From: JBKPNX01 sp046732855
GTDB taxonomy: Bacteria > Pseudomonadota > Alphaproteobacteria > Geminicoccales > Geminicoccaceae
DNA length: 36,725 nucleotides
NCBI GenBank assembly: GCA_046732855.1
Contig: JBKPNX010000215.1
Span: forward strand, 1 to 36,725
Reading direction: 5' to 3'
The notes under the pieces are model-generated. The model was not told the origin of the DNA. It was given only the letters and a program-made list of their open reading frames with translations, and did not search any database. The stretch's first letter is position 1, and each line of letters begins with the position of its first letter. Shown here one piece after another: positions 26,119-33,520 of the stretch. The position numbers and the translations under genes are program-made.

Positions 26119-26236
26119 CGATGTTTCCGAAATCTGGAAGGATAGTTCCCAGTTTTGGCGGCTTCTTTGTCTCTTTGAAAGGGCCAACTTCGCAGGTGTC
26201 CGGCTATCCGGGGCACACCCTGGAAGGAGAACACCG

Positions 26237-26788
26237 ATGTCGCGCGTCCCGACGCCTGCCACGATCGAAGCCGCACCCGCCGCCTCGCGACCGCTGCTGG
26301 AAGCGGTCAAGAACCAGCTCGGCGTGGTGCCGAACATGTTCCGCCTGATTGCCAACAGCCCTGCCGCGCTCGAGGGCTACCTCGGGCTCTCCGGCGCGCT
26401 GAACAAGGGCGCCCTACCGGCGCCGACGCGCGAACGGATCGCGCTTGCGGTGGCCGAGTTCAACGGCTGCAACTATTGTCTGTCGGCGCACACCTATCTC
26501 GGCAAGAACCTCGCCAGACTCGACGATGCCGAGATGACCGCCAATCGGAATGGTGCCTCGACCGACCCAAAGGCGGACGCTGCCGTTCGCTTTGCCGTCA
26601 AGGTCGTGCGCGAACGGGGCCACGTCAGCGAAGAAGATCTTCGTGCCGTCAGATCCGCCGGGTACGACGATGCCCAGGTCATCGAGATCGTGCTCCACGT
26701 CGCCCTCAACACTTGGACGAACTACATCAACGTGGTCGCCGGGCCCGACATTGATTTCCCCGTCGTCACCGCGCGCAAGGCGGCCTAG
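26237..26788 (+). CDS. Carboxymuconolactone decarboxylase/AhpD-family protein
   Basis: The 183-residue protein carries the AhpD-type redox motif GCNYCLSAH (CxxC followed by His two residues later) after ERIALAVAEFN. The N-terminal helix set (LLEAVKNQLGVVPNMFRLIA) fits peroxidase-related CMD proteins. It probably acts as a thiol-dependent hydroperoxide reductase. GAAGGAGA precedes ATG 26237. First gene of a likely operon, divergent from LysR. Confidence 0.9.
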   Translation: MSRVPTPATIEAAPAASRPLLEAVKNQLGVVPNMFRLIANSPAALEGYLGLSGALNKGALPAPTRERIALAVAEFNGCNYCLSAHTYLGKNLARLDDAEMTANRNGASTDPKADAAVRFAVKVVRERGHVSEEDLRAVRSAGYDDAQVIEIVLHVALNTWTNYINVVAGPDIDFPVVTARKAA

Positions 26789-26870
26789 CTCCCGAATTCA
26801 GATACCGCCCGCGGGCGGACATGGTCGCGCGGGCGGTCGGATCGCTGACCGCTATCGAGGATCTGCAGCC

Positions 26871-27344
26871 ATGAGCACGACGAGCCGTCCGCCGCTTCCC
26901 CCGTTCACCGCCGAGACCGCCGCGCAGAAGGCGCGCCTGGCCGAGGACGCGTGGAATACGCGCGATCCGGCGCGCGTTGCGCTTGCCTACACGACCGACA
27001 GCCGCTGGCGGAACCGCGCCGAGTTCTTCGCGGGTCGCGAGACCATCGAGGCGTTCTTGAGGCGGAAATGGGACCGTGAGCTCGACTACCGCCTGATCAA
27101 GGAAGTCTGGGCGTTCCGCGACAACCGCATCGCCGTGCGCTTCGCCTATGAATGGCACGACGACAGCGGCAACTGGTACCGCAGCTACGGCAACGAGAAC
27201 TGGGAGTTCGACGAGCACGGCCTGATGCGCCTGCGCATCGCCAGCATCAACGATCTGCCGATCATGGAGAGCGAGCGCAAATACCACTGGCCGCTCGGCC
27301 GCCGCCCGGACGACCATCCGTCGTTGAGCGAGCTCGGCCTTTGA
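26871..27344 (+). CDS. DUF1348 (SnoaL/NTF2-like) protein
   Basis: A 157-residue protein with the DUF1348 sequence throughout: KARLAEDAWNTRDPARVALA, YTTDSRWRNRAEFFAGR, FLRRKWDRELDYRLIKEVWA, YGNENWEFDEHGLMRLRIAS and INDLPI. The family has an NTF2 fold with no established reaction. GAGGA precedes ATG 26871. It lies between an AhpD-like and a flavin-oxidase-like gene, suggesting a shared oxidative-stress or small-molecule role. Confidence 0.92.
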   Translation: MSTTSRPPLPPFTAETAAQKARLAEDAWNTRDPARVALAYTTDSRWRNRAEFFAGRETIEAFLRRKWDRELDYRLIKEVWAFRDNRIAVRFAYEWHDDSGNWYRSYGNENWEFDEHGLMRLRIASINDLPIMESERKYHWPLGRRPDDHPSLSELGL

Positions 27345-27355
27345 GGGGGACGATC

Positions 27356-27988
27356 GTGGACACGGCCCCGAGCTACGCGAGCGATGTCGCGTTCACACCG
27401 AGCGTCAAGGCATTGCAGACCCGCAAAGGCTCCCGCCGCTCCTACGAGCGCATGGAGGAACGGGACTCCTGGCAGACCCGGATCACGCCCGATCTCGCCC
27501 GCTTCATCGAGGCGCAGACGAGCATTTTTCTGGGCACCGCGAACAAGGACGGCCAGCCCTACATCCAGCATCGCGGCGGCCCGCCCGGTTTTCTGCAGGT
27601 GCTCGACGATAAGACCATCGGCTTCGCCGATTTCACCGGGAACAGGCAGTACATCACGCAGGGCAATCTTGCCGACAATCCCAAGGCCTATCTCTTCCTG
27701 ATCGACTACGCGCGTCGGCAGCGCATCAAGCTATGGGGTGAGGCGCGCGTCGTCGAGGGCGACGCTGAGCTGGCGGCGAGGCTGATGCCGGAAGGCTACA
27801 AGGCGCGGGCCGAACAGGTGGTTCTCTTCACCGTTGCCGCCTGGGACGCGAACTGCCCGCAGCACATCCCCCAGCGGTTCGATGCCGCCGATGTTGCTGC
27901 CGCACTCGCCGAGCGCGACAAACGCATCGCGATGCTGGAAGGCGAGATCGAACGGCTGCGCGGGACCGAAGCCGGAAAGCCCGGTTGA
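27356..27988 (+). CDS. Pyridoxamine 5'-phosphate oxidase-family flavoprotein
   Basis: GTG 27356 follows GAGGGGGA and lies 11 bases after the DUF1348 stop. The 210-residue product has the PPOx split barrel: IFLGTANKDGQPYIQHRGGP, FLQVLDDKTIGFADFTGNRQ, NPKAYLFLIDYARRQRIKLW and GEARVV. The C-terminus is a short coiled coil (AALAERDKRIAMLEGEIERL). It probably binds FMN. Not PdxH itself, given the different signatures; the physiological substrate is unknown. Confidence 0.88.
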   Translation: MDTAPSYASDVAFTPSVKALQTRKGSRRSYERMEERDSWQTRITPDLARFIEAQTSIFLGTANKDGQPYIQHRGGPPGFLQVLDDKTIGFADFTGNRQYITQGNLADNPKAYLFLIDYARRQRIKLWGEARVVEGDAELAARLMPEGYKARAEQVVLFTVAAWDANCPQHIPQRFDAADVAAALAERDKRIAMLEGEIERLRGTEAGKPG

Positions 27989-28044
27989 GGCCGATTGCTT
28001 CTGATGACGTCGAGGCCGTAGTCCCGATTTTAGGTCAAGTCGCG

Positions 28045-28071
28045 GCCGGGCATTGCAATGACGCGCCCGGC
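28045..28071. other. GC hairpin after the PPOx operon
   Basis: GCCGGGC and GCCCGGC pair around a 13-base loop about 55 bases past the PPOx stop. No T-run follows, so it is a weak terminator or a structured junction with the phage remnant beginning at 28099. Confidence 0.3.
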
Positions 28072-28098
28072 ACCCGATGATATCGGTGACCCGAAAGC

Positions 28099-28383
28099 TC
28101 AATCAGGACGACCATTCTCGGCACACCAGGCTTCGATCAAGCCAGCTTCGGCCGCCGGCAACAGCTCCGAGAGGACCTCAAGATTCCAGCCGCGGGCGGC
28201 GCCGATCTTCAGCCCTGCGTTCATGTCGATGCCGATCAGGTGGCCGCTCGGCGCGAGCCGGAGCTGGCCTTGGCAGGCGAGCAGCACCTCCCAGGCTTCA
28301 TGCTCCTAGGGGCTGATCAAGGCGTGCTCGCGGTAGGGGCAGAGCCGTCAGGCGGTGGCCCAGGGCTGGCATCCGCACCGGCA
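28099..28383 (-). pseudogene. Phage tail chaperone G end plus T-like part, copy A (nonsense mutations)
   Basis: The -1-frame (T) reading gives RLCPYREHALISP, a TAG stop, then EHEAWEVLLACQGQLRLAPS and GHLIGIDMNAGLKIGAARGW to ENGRPD. Copy B at 30239-30597 has CAG where this has TAG, so it is a C-to-T nonsense change; a TGA also interrupts further upstream. In the 0 frame the end of the G protein is kept (DGSAPTASTP then stop), the same as in copy B. The piece begins exactly where the YnfA gene stops. It shows that a second related late operon, or a duplication, once existed here. Confidence 0.68.
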
Positions 28384-28725
28384 TCAAGTGCGGGCGTGAG
28401 GGGCCAGAAGGATGATGGCCGCGCCAAGGACGCAGACGGCTGCGCCTACGAGATCCCACCGATCCGGCGTCTGCTCTTCGATCGCCCACAACCAGGCGAG
28501 CGAAGCGGCGATGTAGATCCCGCCGTAGGCCGCATACGCGCGCCCGGCGAACGCCAGATCGACCCGGGTCAAGAGAAAGGCGAAGAGCGCCAGGAAGACC
28601 AAGCCGGGCAATACCCACAGCGGGCTGCGGTCGAGCCGCAGCCAGGCCCAAAACGCGAAGCACCCGGCGATCTCGGCGAAGGCGGCACCGACATAGACCG
28701 CCAGCGACGGAAGCGATGCGCTCAT
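28384..28725 (-). CDS. YnfA family (UPF0060) membrane protein
   Basis: A 113-residue, four-helix membrane protein with family motifs FAEIAGCFAFWAWLRLDRSP, TRVDLAFAGRAYAAYGGIYI and a Trp-rich helix IAASLAWLWAIEEQTPDRWD. YnfA proteins resemble small multidrug resistance transporters. It lies downstream of the MerR-controlled genes on the same strand, with a 183-base gap in which I see no gene. Its stop codon sits at the edge of phage remnant copy A. Confidence 0.92.
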   Translation of the reverse strand: MSASLPSLAVYVGAAFAEIAGCFAFWAWLRLDRSPLWVLPGLVFLALFAFLLTRVDLAFAGRAYAAYGGIYIAASLAWLWAIEEQTPDRWDLVGAAVCVLGAAIILLAPHART

Positions 28726-28908
28726 ACGACCGCCCCTTTCTGCAGCGGCACCAGGATGACCGCCCTGCTGTCAGGCACAGACAGTCGCTCGGTTCGATTC
28801 ATGGACTCGCCATCGCTCTTTGCTCTTTCTAGCCTCCGAGCATTCGCCACGCGGATGACGAGAGGGCGCGGGCCCCGGACGAGGAGGGCCTTTTCCTCGG
28901 GCGGCGCT

Positions 28909-29250
28909 CTAGGAGATCAGCAGCCCTACCACGATCGGCTCGATCATGGGCCAAACGGCCGCCAGGGCGAGCAGGAGGGTAGCGCCTCCCATCGCTCCGA
29001 GGGTCGACGTCGCCGGCATCGCTTTATGTCGGAGGCTCAGCCATCCGACCCAGATCCAGCCGCTCGCGACGGCGACGAGGGCGAGATCCATCATCCAGCC
29101 CTGCGCCCGCACGAGCCATGCGATGACGCCGCCGGCGGCAGCCATGGCGACGGCCGGAAGCGCGACCGGCAGGACGCAGAAAACCGCGCAGACCAGAGCG
29201 CCGGTTGCCGTGGCGGCGGCAGTGGCCGCGACGATCCGGCCGCTCGGCAC
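28909..29250 (-). CDS. MerC/MerT-like membrane protein
   Basis: About 113 residues from GTG 29250; the frame is open to 29376 and the true start is uncertain. Four membrane helices, the first with CAVFCVLPVALP, where paired cysteines in a helix recall Mer-type metal transporters. The context (MerR regulator, divergent promoter) agrees with metal uptake or export. No MerP, MerA or MerB genes are present, so a mercury role is not established. Confidence 0.68.
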   Translation of the reverse strand: MPSGRIVAATAAATATGALVCAVFCVLPVALPAVAMAAAGGVIAWLVRAQGWMMDLALVAVASGWIWVGWLSLRHKAMPATSTLGAMGGATLLLALAAVWPMIEPIVVGLLIS

Positions 29251-29287
29251 CCGCGCAGTTGTTTCTCCGGCAATGGACGAGAGATCG

Positions 29288-29656
29288 TCAGCGCTGCGGG
29301 TCGTGGCGACCTGCCGACGAACATTCGGCGGCCGGCTCGCGTGCCTCAAACGGCTCCAGCATGGCATCGAGCGCATCGCGTGCGTCTTCCGGCGCCTCGA
29401 TCACGAGCCGGATCGCGTCCGCCTCCTGCTGCAGGTCGAAGGTCAGGAACGCGCAGCAGTCCTGTTCGCGCGCAATCATCTCCCGCACGCGATCGAGTGC
29501 GGTCGGCGCATAGGTCAGCTCGAGCCGCAGCCCGTCCCGGTGCTGGGCACGCAGGGCGTCGCGGTTCAGGTCGGCGATCCAGGCGAGGCGCTGCCGGAAG
29601 TCCGCGGGCCCGAGAGTGCAGGCAATCGGGGCCGGTTCAGATGTGGCGACGGTCAT
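29288..29656 (-). CDS. Small soluble protein of MerR-type cassettes, function unknown
   Basis: A 122-residue protein preceded by AAGGAG 8 bases ahead of the ATG. It has ACTLGPADFRQRLAWIADLN, DGLRLELTYAPTALDRVREM and IAREQDCCAFLTFDLQQEAD. The CC pair suggests metal or redox binding. From memory, similar proteins occur between MerR regulators and Mer-like transporters in rhizobia. First gene of the leftward operon controlled by the MerR operator. Confidence 0.72.
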   Translation of the reverse strand: MTVATSEPAPIACTLGPADFRQRLAWIADLNRDALRAQHRDGLRLELTYAPTALDRVREMIAREQDCCAFLTFDLQQEADAIRLVIEAPEDARDALDAMLEPFEAREPAAECSSAGRHDPQR

Positions 29657-29712
29657 CTTCGATGCTCCTTCTCACGGTTCCAAGCCGCGGATCAGCAGCT
29701 TGGTCTGGCACC

Positions 29713-29743
29713 AAGATGGGGCTTCAAGTAACTTGAGGTTCAA
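29713..29743 (-). promoter_or_regulatory. MerR-type promoter with 19-base spacer and dyad
   Basis: On the minus strand TTGAAC (29743-29738) and CATCTT (29718-29713) are separated by 19 bases, the long spacer that MerR-family activators need to untwist. A dyad CAAGT-A-ACTTG, extended by T and A, lies within it at 29724-29736, very like the canonical CTTGAC/CTCAAG-type operators of MerR, CadR and related proteins. It would drive the leftward genes and also repress the divergent merR-like gene. Confidence 0.75.
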
Positions 29744-29766
29744 GGGGCGCGAGGAGGACAGATGCA

Positions 29767-30177
29767 ATGTCGGACCTGAAGATCGGCGAGTTGGCCAGGC
29801 GCACCGGCACGAACGCACCGACGGTCCGATACTACGAGCAGATCGGTCTCCTGCCTCGGGCCAGCCGTCGCGACGCCGGTCAGCGGAGCTACGGCGAGGA
29901 GGACGTCAGGCGGCTCACCTTCATCCGTCGCTGCCGCGACTTCGGCTTTTCGATCGAGCAGGTGCGAGCGCTCGCCGCGCTGGTCCAGGACAGACAGCGC
30001 TCCTGCTTGGAAGCGCGGGATCTGGCGCAGAGCCACCTGGAGGCGGTGCGCGCCAAGCTGGACGAGCTGAAGGCACTGGAGCAAGCCATCGCGCGATTCG
30101 TGGAAAGCTGTGAGATGGCCTGCGCCGGAGGGCCAGGACCGGACTGCGTGGTCCTGGAGGAATTAAGTCAGCCCTGA
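29767..30177 (+). CDS. MerR-family metal-responsive regulator
   Basis: A 136-residue protein with the MerR HTH and wing (KIGELARRTGTNAPTVRYYE then QIGLLPRASR), a dimerisation helix, and cysteines at RQRSCLEA, ESCEMAC and PDCVVLEE. The spacing (one Cys before the long helix, two after) is as in metal-sensing MerR/ZntR/CadR/PbrR proteins. Metal identity cannot be decided. Divergent from the small protein and the MerC-like gene, with the operator in between. Confidence 0.9.
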   Translation: MSDLKIGELARRTGTNAPTVRYYEQIGLLPRASRRDAGQRSYGEEDVRRLTFIRRCRDFGFSIEQVRALAALVQDRQRSCLEARDLAQSHLEAVRAKLDELKALEQAIARFVESCEMACAGGPGPDCVVLEELSQP

Positions 30178-30238
30178 GCACTTCGGCGGCATGAGCGCAG
30201 TGGGGGCCACAAGGGAAGGTTGGTAGCGGTTGTTAGAC

Positions 30239-30597
30239 TCAGGTAGGCCGACCTGCGTCGATGCACCACGCCTCGACCAATCCCGCCTCGGCAGCTGGCA
30301 GCAGCTCCGAGAGCACCGCGAGGTCGCAGCCCCGAGCGGCTGCGATCCTGACCGCAGCGCCCATGTCGATGCCGATCACGTGGCCGCTCGGCGCGAACCG
30401 CAGCTGTCCCTGGCAGGCGAGCAGCGCATCCCAGCCTTCATGCTCCTGAGTGCTGATCAAGGCGTGCTCGCGGTAGGGGCAGATTCGTCCATCGGCGCCG
30501 GGTTCGCCTCGGGCGCAGGGCAGGCCGCCGTCACGGCAGATTCGGCAGTATTCGGGCCCTCCGCCCGGCTGGAAGTGCCAGCGGCAGAGAGCCCTGA
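30239..30597 (-). pseudogene. Phage tail chaperone: T-like part and C-terminal end of G, copy B, cut off by the IS
   Basis: Two reading frames are used. The 0 frame continues the G protein from 32002 (SGLSAAGTSSRAEGPNTAES to APTASTP, stop at 30457). The -1 frame reads CRWHFQPGGGPEYCRICRDG, PYREHALISTQEHEGWDALL, LLPAAEAGLVEAW and stops at 30239. The T frame has no start codon, as expected if it is made only by frameshifting from G. The insertion sequence at 30598 separates this part from the rest of G. The T region has a Cys-rich opening (PEYCRICRDGGLPC) of possible zinc-binding type. No further stop codon damages this copy. Confidence 0.78.
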
Positions 30598-30604
30598 TAA
30601 TGAC

Positions 30605-30620
30605 ATGGACGCCTCCCGCT
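30605..30620 (+). repeat. Left inverted repeat of the IS
   Basis: ATGGACGCCTCCCGCT, 16 bp, a perfect inverse of 31983-31998. It lies 7 bases inside the left end of the element. Confidence 0.85.
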
Positions 30621-30678
30621 GACGGCATCGATGTGCCAGCGTGGAAGCGTGAGCCCACCACGAACGCGGGAGACGTCC

Positions 30679-31698
30679 GTGACCACATGTACCACCGTTG
30701 GCCTAGACATCGCAAAGAGCAGCTTTCAGGTCCACGGCATCGCCGCGAGCGGCAGGCCGACGCTGACAAAGAAGCTGAGGCGCGGCAAGGTGCTCGAGTT
30801 CTTCGCCAACCTGCCGGCGTGTCTGATCGGGATGGAGGCGTGCGGCGGGGCTCACTACTGGGCCCGCGAGTTGGCCAAGCTCGGCCACGAGGTGCGGCTC
30901 ATGCCGCCGCAGTACGTGAGGCCGTATGTTAAGACCAACAAGCATGACGCGGCCGATGCCGAAGGGTGCTGTGAGGCCGTTCAGCGTCCGAGCATGCGGT
31001 TTGTTCGGGTAAAGAGCGAGACGCAGCAGTCGTTGCTGATGCTGCATCGGATCCGGGATCGACTGATCGCAGAACGAACCGGCACGATCAGCGCCATTCG
31101 CGGACACATGGCCGAGTTCGGGATCGTTGCGGCACGTCGTGGGCCCGGCATGAAGGAGCTGCTGGCGACCATCTCCGACGTCGACGACGCGCGCCTGCCG
31201 GCGATGGCCCGCGAGCTTCTGGTTCTCCAAGTTGAGCACCTGCGGGCGATCGAGACGAGGATCGCTGACCTTGACGGGCGTCTGCAGCAGCAGGCTCGCA
31301 GCGACGAGGCCGCCAGGCGCCTGATCGCAATCCCAGGCATCGGCCCAGTGATCGCCACGGCAATGGTAGCGACGGTCGTCGACGCGCAGATCTTTCCCAA
31401 CGGCCGCAGCTTTGCCGCGTGGCTCGGCCTCACCCCTCGCCAGCACGCGACGGGTGGCCGAGAACGACTGCTCGGGATTAGCAAGCGGGGTGACGGGTAT
31501 CTGCGCCGGCAGCTGATGCATGGCGCGCGATCGCTGGTCCGGCTCGCAGCCGGACGCAACGGTCGTCTCTGGACGTGGATCGATGGTCTGGTCGCCCGAC
31601 GACCTTTCAACGTTGTCGTTGCTGCGGTGGCCAACAAGCTCGCGCGCATCATCTGGGCCATGCTCAGTCGCGCCGAGACCTACCGGGCGCCCGCCTAA
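30679..31698 (+). CDS. IS110-family transposase
   Basis: 339 residues from GTG 30679 (VTTCTTVGLDIAKSSFQVHG). The RuvC-like DEDD catalytic set is visible: D in VGLDIAKS, E in GMEACGGAHYWARE, and the pair in KTNKHDAADAEG. The C-terminal Tnp_20 domain has LIAIPGIGPVIATAMVATV and FAAWLGLTPRQHATGGRERL, with a likely serine nucleophile downstream. The frame extends upstream to 30631 but the GTG start fits family length. No frame break, so the element may still be active. Confidence 0.94.
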   Translation: MTTCTTVGLDIAKSSFQVHGIAASGRPTLTKKLRRGKVLEFFANLPACLIGMEACGGAHYWARELAKLGHEVRLMPPQYVRPYVKTNKHDAADAEGCCEAVQRPSMRFVRVKSETQQSLLMLHRIRDRLIAERTGTISAIRGHMAEFGIVAARRGPGMKELLATISDVDDARLPAMARELLVLQVEHLRAIETRIADLDGRLQQQARSDEAARRLIAIPGIGPVIATAMVATVVDAQIFPNGRSFAAWLGLTPRQHATGGRERLLGISKRGDGYLRRQLMHGARSLVRLAAGRNGRLWTWIDGLVARRPFNVVVAAVANKLARIIWAMLSRAETYRAPA

Positions 31699-31982
31699 GC
31701 GAGGAGGCGGTGAACGGAGCCCGCCGAGGATAGATCCACAACAACTGACCCTGGTGTCGCAAGTCTCCACGAGCTGCGGTGGTGTTCTTTGACGTGATGG
31801 CATGACCGGTCGGACCGGGGTCGGCAGCGCCCGAAAAAAACGGAGAGCTTCGAGCTCGCCCTGATAATCGGAAGCCGACCGCGGATCTCATCGAGGCCAG
31901 CGGCCATGCGGCCGCATTAAAGGCCGGATACATTCCAGCAGCTGACCTGCTCATGCCGTTCGATCAGAGAATTCGCTTGCAG

Positions 31983-31998
31983 AGCGGGAGGCGTCCAT
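31983..31998 (-). repeat. Right inverted repeat of the IS
   Basis: AGCGGGAGGCGTCCAT, the reverse complement of the left repeat, 3 bases inside the right end of the element. Confidence 0.85.
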
Positions 31999-32001
31999 AC
32001 A

Positions 32002-32415
32002 TCCGTTTTTTGCCGCGTTCAGCAGCACCTGTCGGAGCGTGAATTCCTGAAAGAACCGCTCGCCGACCGGGTAGAGCTTCATCACTGCGGCGACATTCTC
32101 GGGGGTCGGCGGCGCCGGTCCGCCTCCCAGCTCAGCCCCCGTCCAGCTCGTGACGTGCCGGACCGCGAGCTCGCAGATCAGCTGCGCCTGATAGAAGCGG
32201 TCACGCTCCCCCTCGGCCGAGAGGTCGGGCAGACCGTCAAGTGGCAATCCGGTTTCCATCCTCTCGCGCACTTGGCGCTCGATCGCCTCGACCGCGCGCC
32301 GGGCCGCCGCCTGCGCCGCGATCATACCAGCGGTGGTCAGCGGCTTCACCGTCACCGACAGACCGTACGGCAGCGGGATCTCGTACGGCTCCGATCGCTC
32401 AGCGAGGTCGATCAT
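32002..32415 (-). pseudogene. Phage tail assembly chaperone (lambda G-like), N-terminal part, interrupted by the IS
   Basis: ATG 32415 starts MIDLAERSEPYEIPLPYGLS. The protein is helical (AGMIAAQAAARRAVEAIERQ, RFYQAQLICELAVRHVTSW) and ends in FTLRQVLLNAAKNG at the IS boundary. With the part at 30457-30597 it would be 185 codons including the stop, a clean multiple of three. Its place between tail tube and tape-measure genes is the invariant position of lambda gpG-type chaperones, which coat the tape-measure protein during tail assembly. As written the IS makes it end in 10 foreign residues. Confidence 0.82.
32005..32011 (-). promoter_or_regulatory. A AAA AAC slippery heptamer for -1 frameshifting (G to G-T)
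   Basis: The 0-frame codons are gcA AAA AAC gga, so the heptamer has the X XXY YYZ phase needed for a -1 slip. After the slip the reading is CGG ATC AGG GCT CTC (with the IS removed), which is exactly the T-like frame at 30597-30239. Conserved frameshifting of this kind occurs in tail chaperone genes of many long-tailed phages. The IS lies 3 bases downstream and so cuts off the T extension. Confidence 0.75.
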
Positions 32416-32464
32416 GAGCGAACATCCACCGAACTTGGGGCAAGCCTGAGGAGAATGCTGTGCA

Positions 32465-33418
32465 TCATCCGTAGACTGACCCATCGAGGTCGTTGGTGAG
32501 CGTGACCGTGAGCATGCGCCCGGCGGCGGTGTTCTTCGCGCCGCGGAAGTCGAAGCTTGCCTGCACGCCGCCCGGGCCCTCGACCGCGAGCTTGGGCTTG
32601 GGCAGGTAGACCTCGTGCGCCGCCAGCACGAGCTTCGCCGACCAGCCTCACCTTCAGCCGCATCAGCCAGTTCCAGGGATCGATCAGGCGCGCCGGCAGC
32701 CCGGTCGGGAACCTGACCGGCGGATCGGTCACCTATTCGAACAACCTGGAGAAGATCGAGACCATCCGCGACGACGGCCTGATCGAAGGTGCCGATCCGA
32801 CCATCGCGGCGCTCACCGGCCGGATCGACGTGCGCTTCGCCGATACGACGCTGATCGACCTTGCGGCCGACGGTACCCCGGTGGATCTCGAGTTCGCCTA
32901 CACGCTCTCCGCCCAGGCGTGCCGCCCTGGCTCGTGCCGAAACGTGTCTCGCCCTGGGCGATCACGTTAATTGTAGCCGCGGCCGGGCCGGAGCGGGTGA
33001 ACTCCAGCGCGATCGTATTGAGCTTGACTCCGGCGTGGCGGAAGAACGCCGGCACCTTCGGCATGCCGACCTCGAGCGTGTAGCTCGGCAGATCGTCGCC
33101 GCCCGAGGCGAACTCATGGTCCCAGCTGCCATCGAGATTGTCGGTCGTGTCGGGATCGCCGAACAGGCCGGTGAGCCACAAGCCGAGATAGCGCGGGTCG
33201 ACCGGCACGACGATGTCGCCCTCGTCGGTGATCACGTCCTGGAGCGGTGCGAGCGGGTCGCGCCCCTGACCGAGCACCGGATCGTCGATCAGGCCCTGCT
33301 CGCTGCCCAGGTTGCAGCGGTTGAAGGGCATGCGGATGTAATTGCCGGTCGCCGCTTGGCCGTAGCTGGTCTCACGCTTCATCAGCAGATGCGCGTTCGA
33401 ACCATAGGCTCGCGCCAT
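32465..33418 (-). pseudogene. Phage tail tube protein (lambda V-like) with an inverted middle segment
   Basis: Read on the minus strand from ATG 33418: MARAYGSNAHLLMKRETSYG through FNRCNLGSEQ, PRYLGLWLTGLFGDPDTTDN and AATINVIAQGETRF, up to about 32940. The next part of the protein (SLTFSRISQFQGSIRRAG, VTYSNNLEKIETIRDDGLIE, GADPTIAALTG, DVRFADTTLIDLAADGTPVD, LEFAYTLSAQ) is on the plus strand at about 32645-32920. The end (LVLAAHEVYLPKPKLAVEGP, GAKNTAAGRMLTVTLTNDLD, stop at 32465) is again on the minus strand. Total length of about 317 codons is normal, so the segment was flipped in place. GCACGAGC and GCTCGTGC near the two joints may have mediated it. Confidence 0.8.
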
Positions 33419-33520
33419 CGGGATCTCCTTGTCTTTAGTTGGCTAGTGCGCTGGTCTGCGGCCGATTGGCTCGGGCGAGACATTCCGTCCGCCATCAGTA
33501 CAGATGGGAGGGAGCTCGAC

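Larger units (their letters stand above)
30598..32001 (+). mobile_element. IS110-family (IS1111-group) insertion sequence in the tail chaperone gene
   Basis: The element was bounded by reconstruction. Removing 30598-32001 joins the two halves of the phage chaperone gene into AAKNG|SGLSAAGTSSRAEG with the frame intact and no target duplication. The 16-bp inverted repeats (30605-30620 and 31983-31998) are then 7 and 3 bases from the ends, a layout known for the IS1111 group. The element is 1404 bp and carries one transposase gene. The 3' noncoding part (31699-31982) is about 280 bases, enough for a bridge-type RNA, but I cannot identify one. Confidence 0.85.

Noticed and set aside
28240..29736. 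498-codon plus-strand frame across YnfA and the MerC-like genes
   Set aside because: The genes on the opposite strand are recognisable and this frame shows no domain; it also crosses the phage remnant.
30703..31803. Minus-strand frame opposite the IS110 transposase
   Set aside because: Shadow of a clear transposase gene.
31699..31982. Possible bridge RNA in the 3' noncoding part of the IS
   Set aside because: No convincing paired loops could be identified by eye; kept only as something to search for.
32626..32937. Phase-variable invertase switch as explanation of the tail tube inversion
   Set aside because: The repeats are only 8 bp, no invertase gene is present, and the flip ruins the protein rather than swapping a module.
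32861..33520. N-terminal extension of the gamma-CA-like frame
   Set aside because: It overlaps the tail tube gene in antisense; ATG 33521 has a strong ribosome binding site and gives the usual length.
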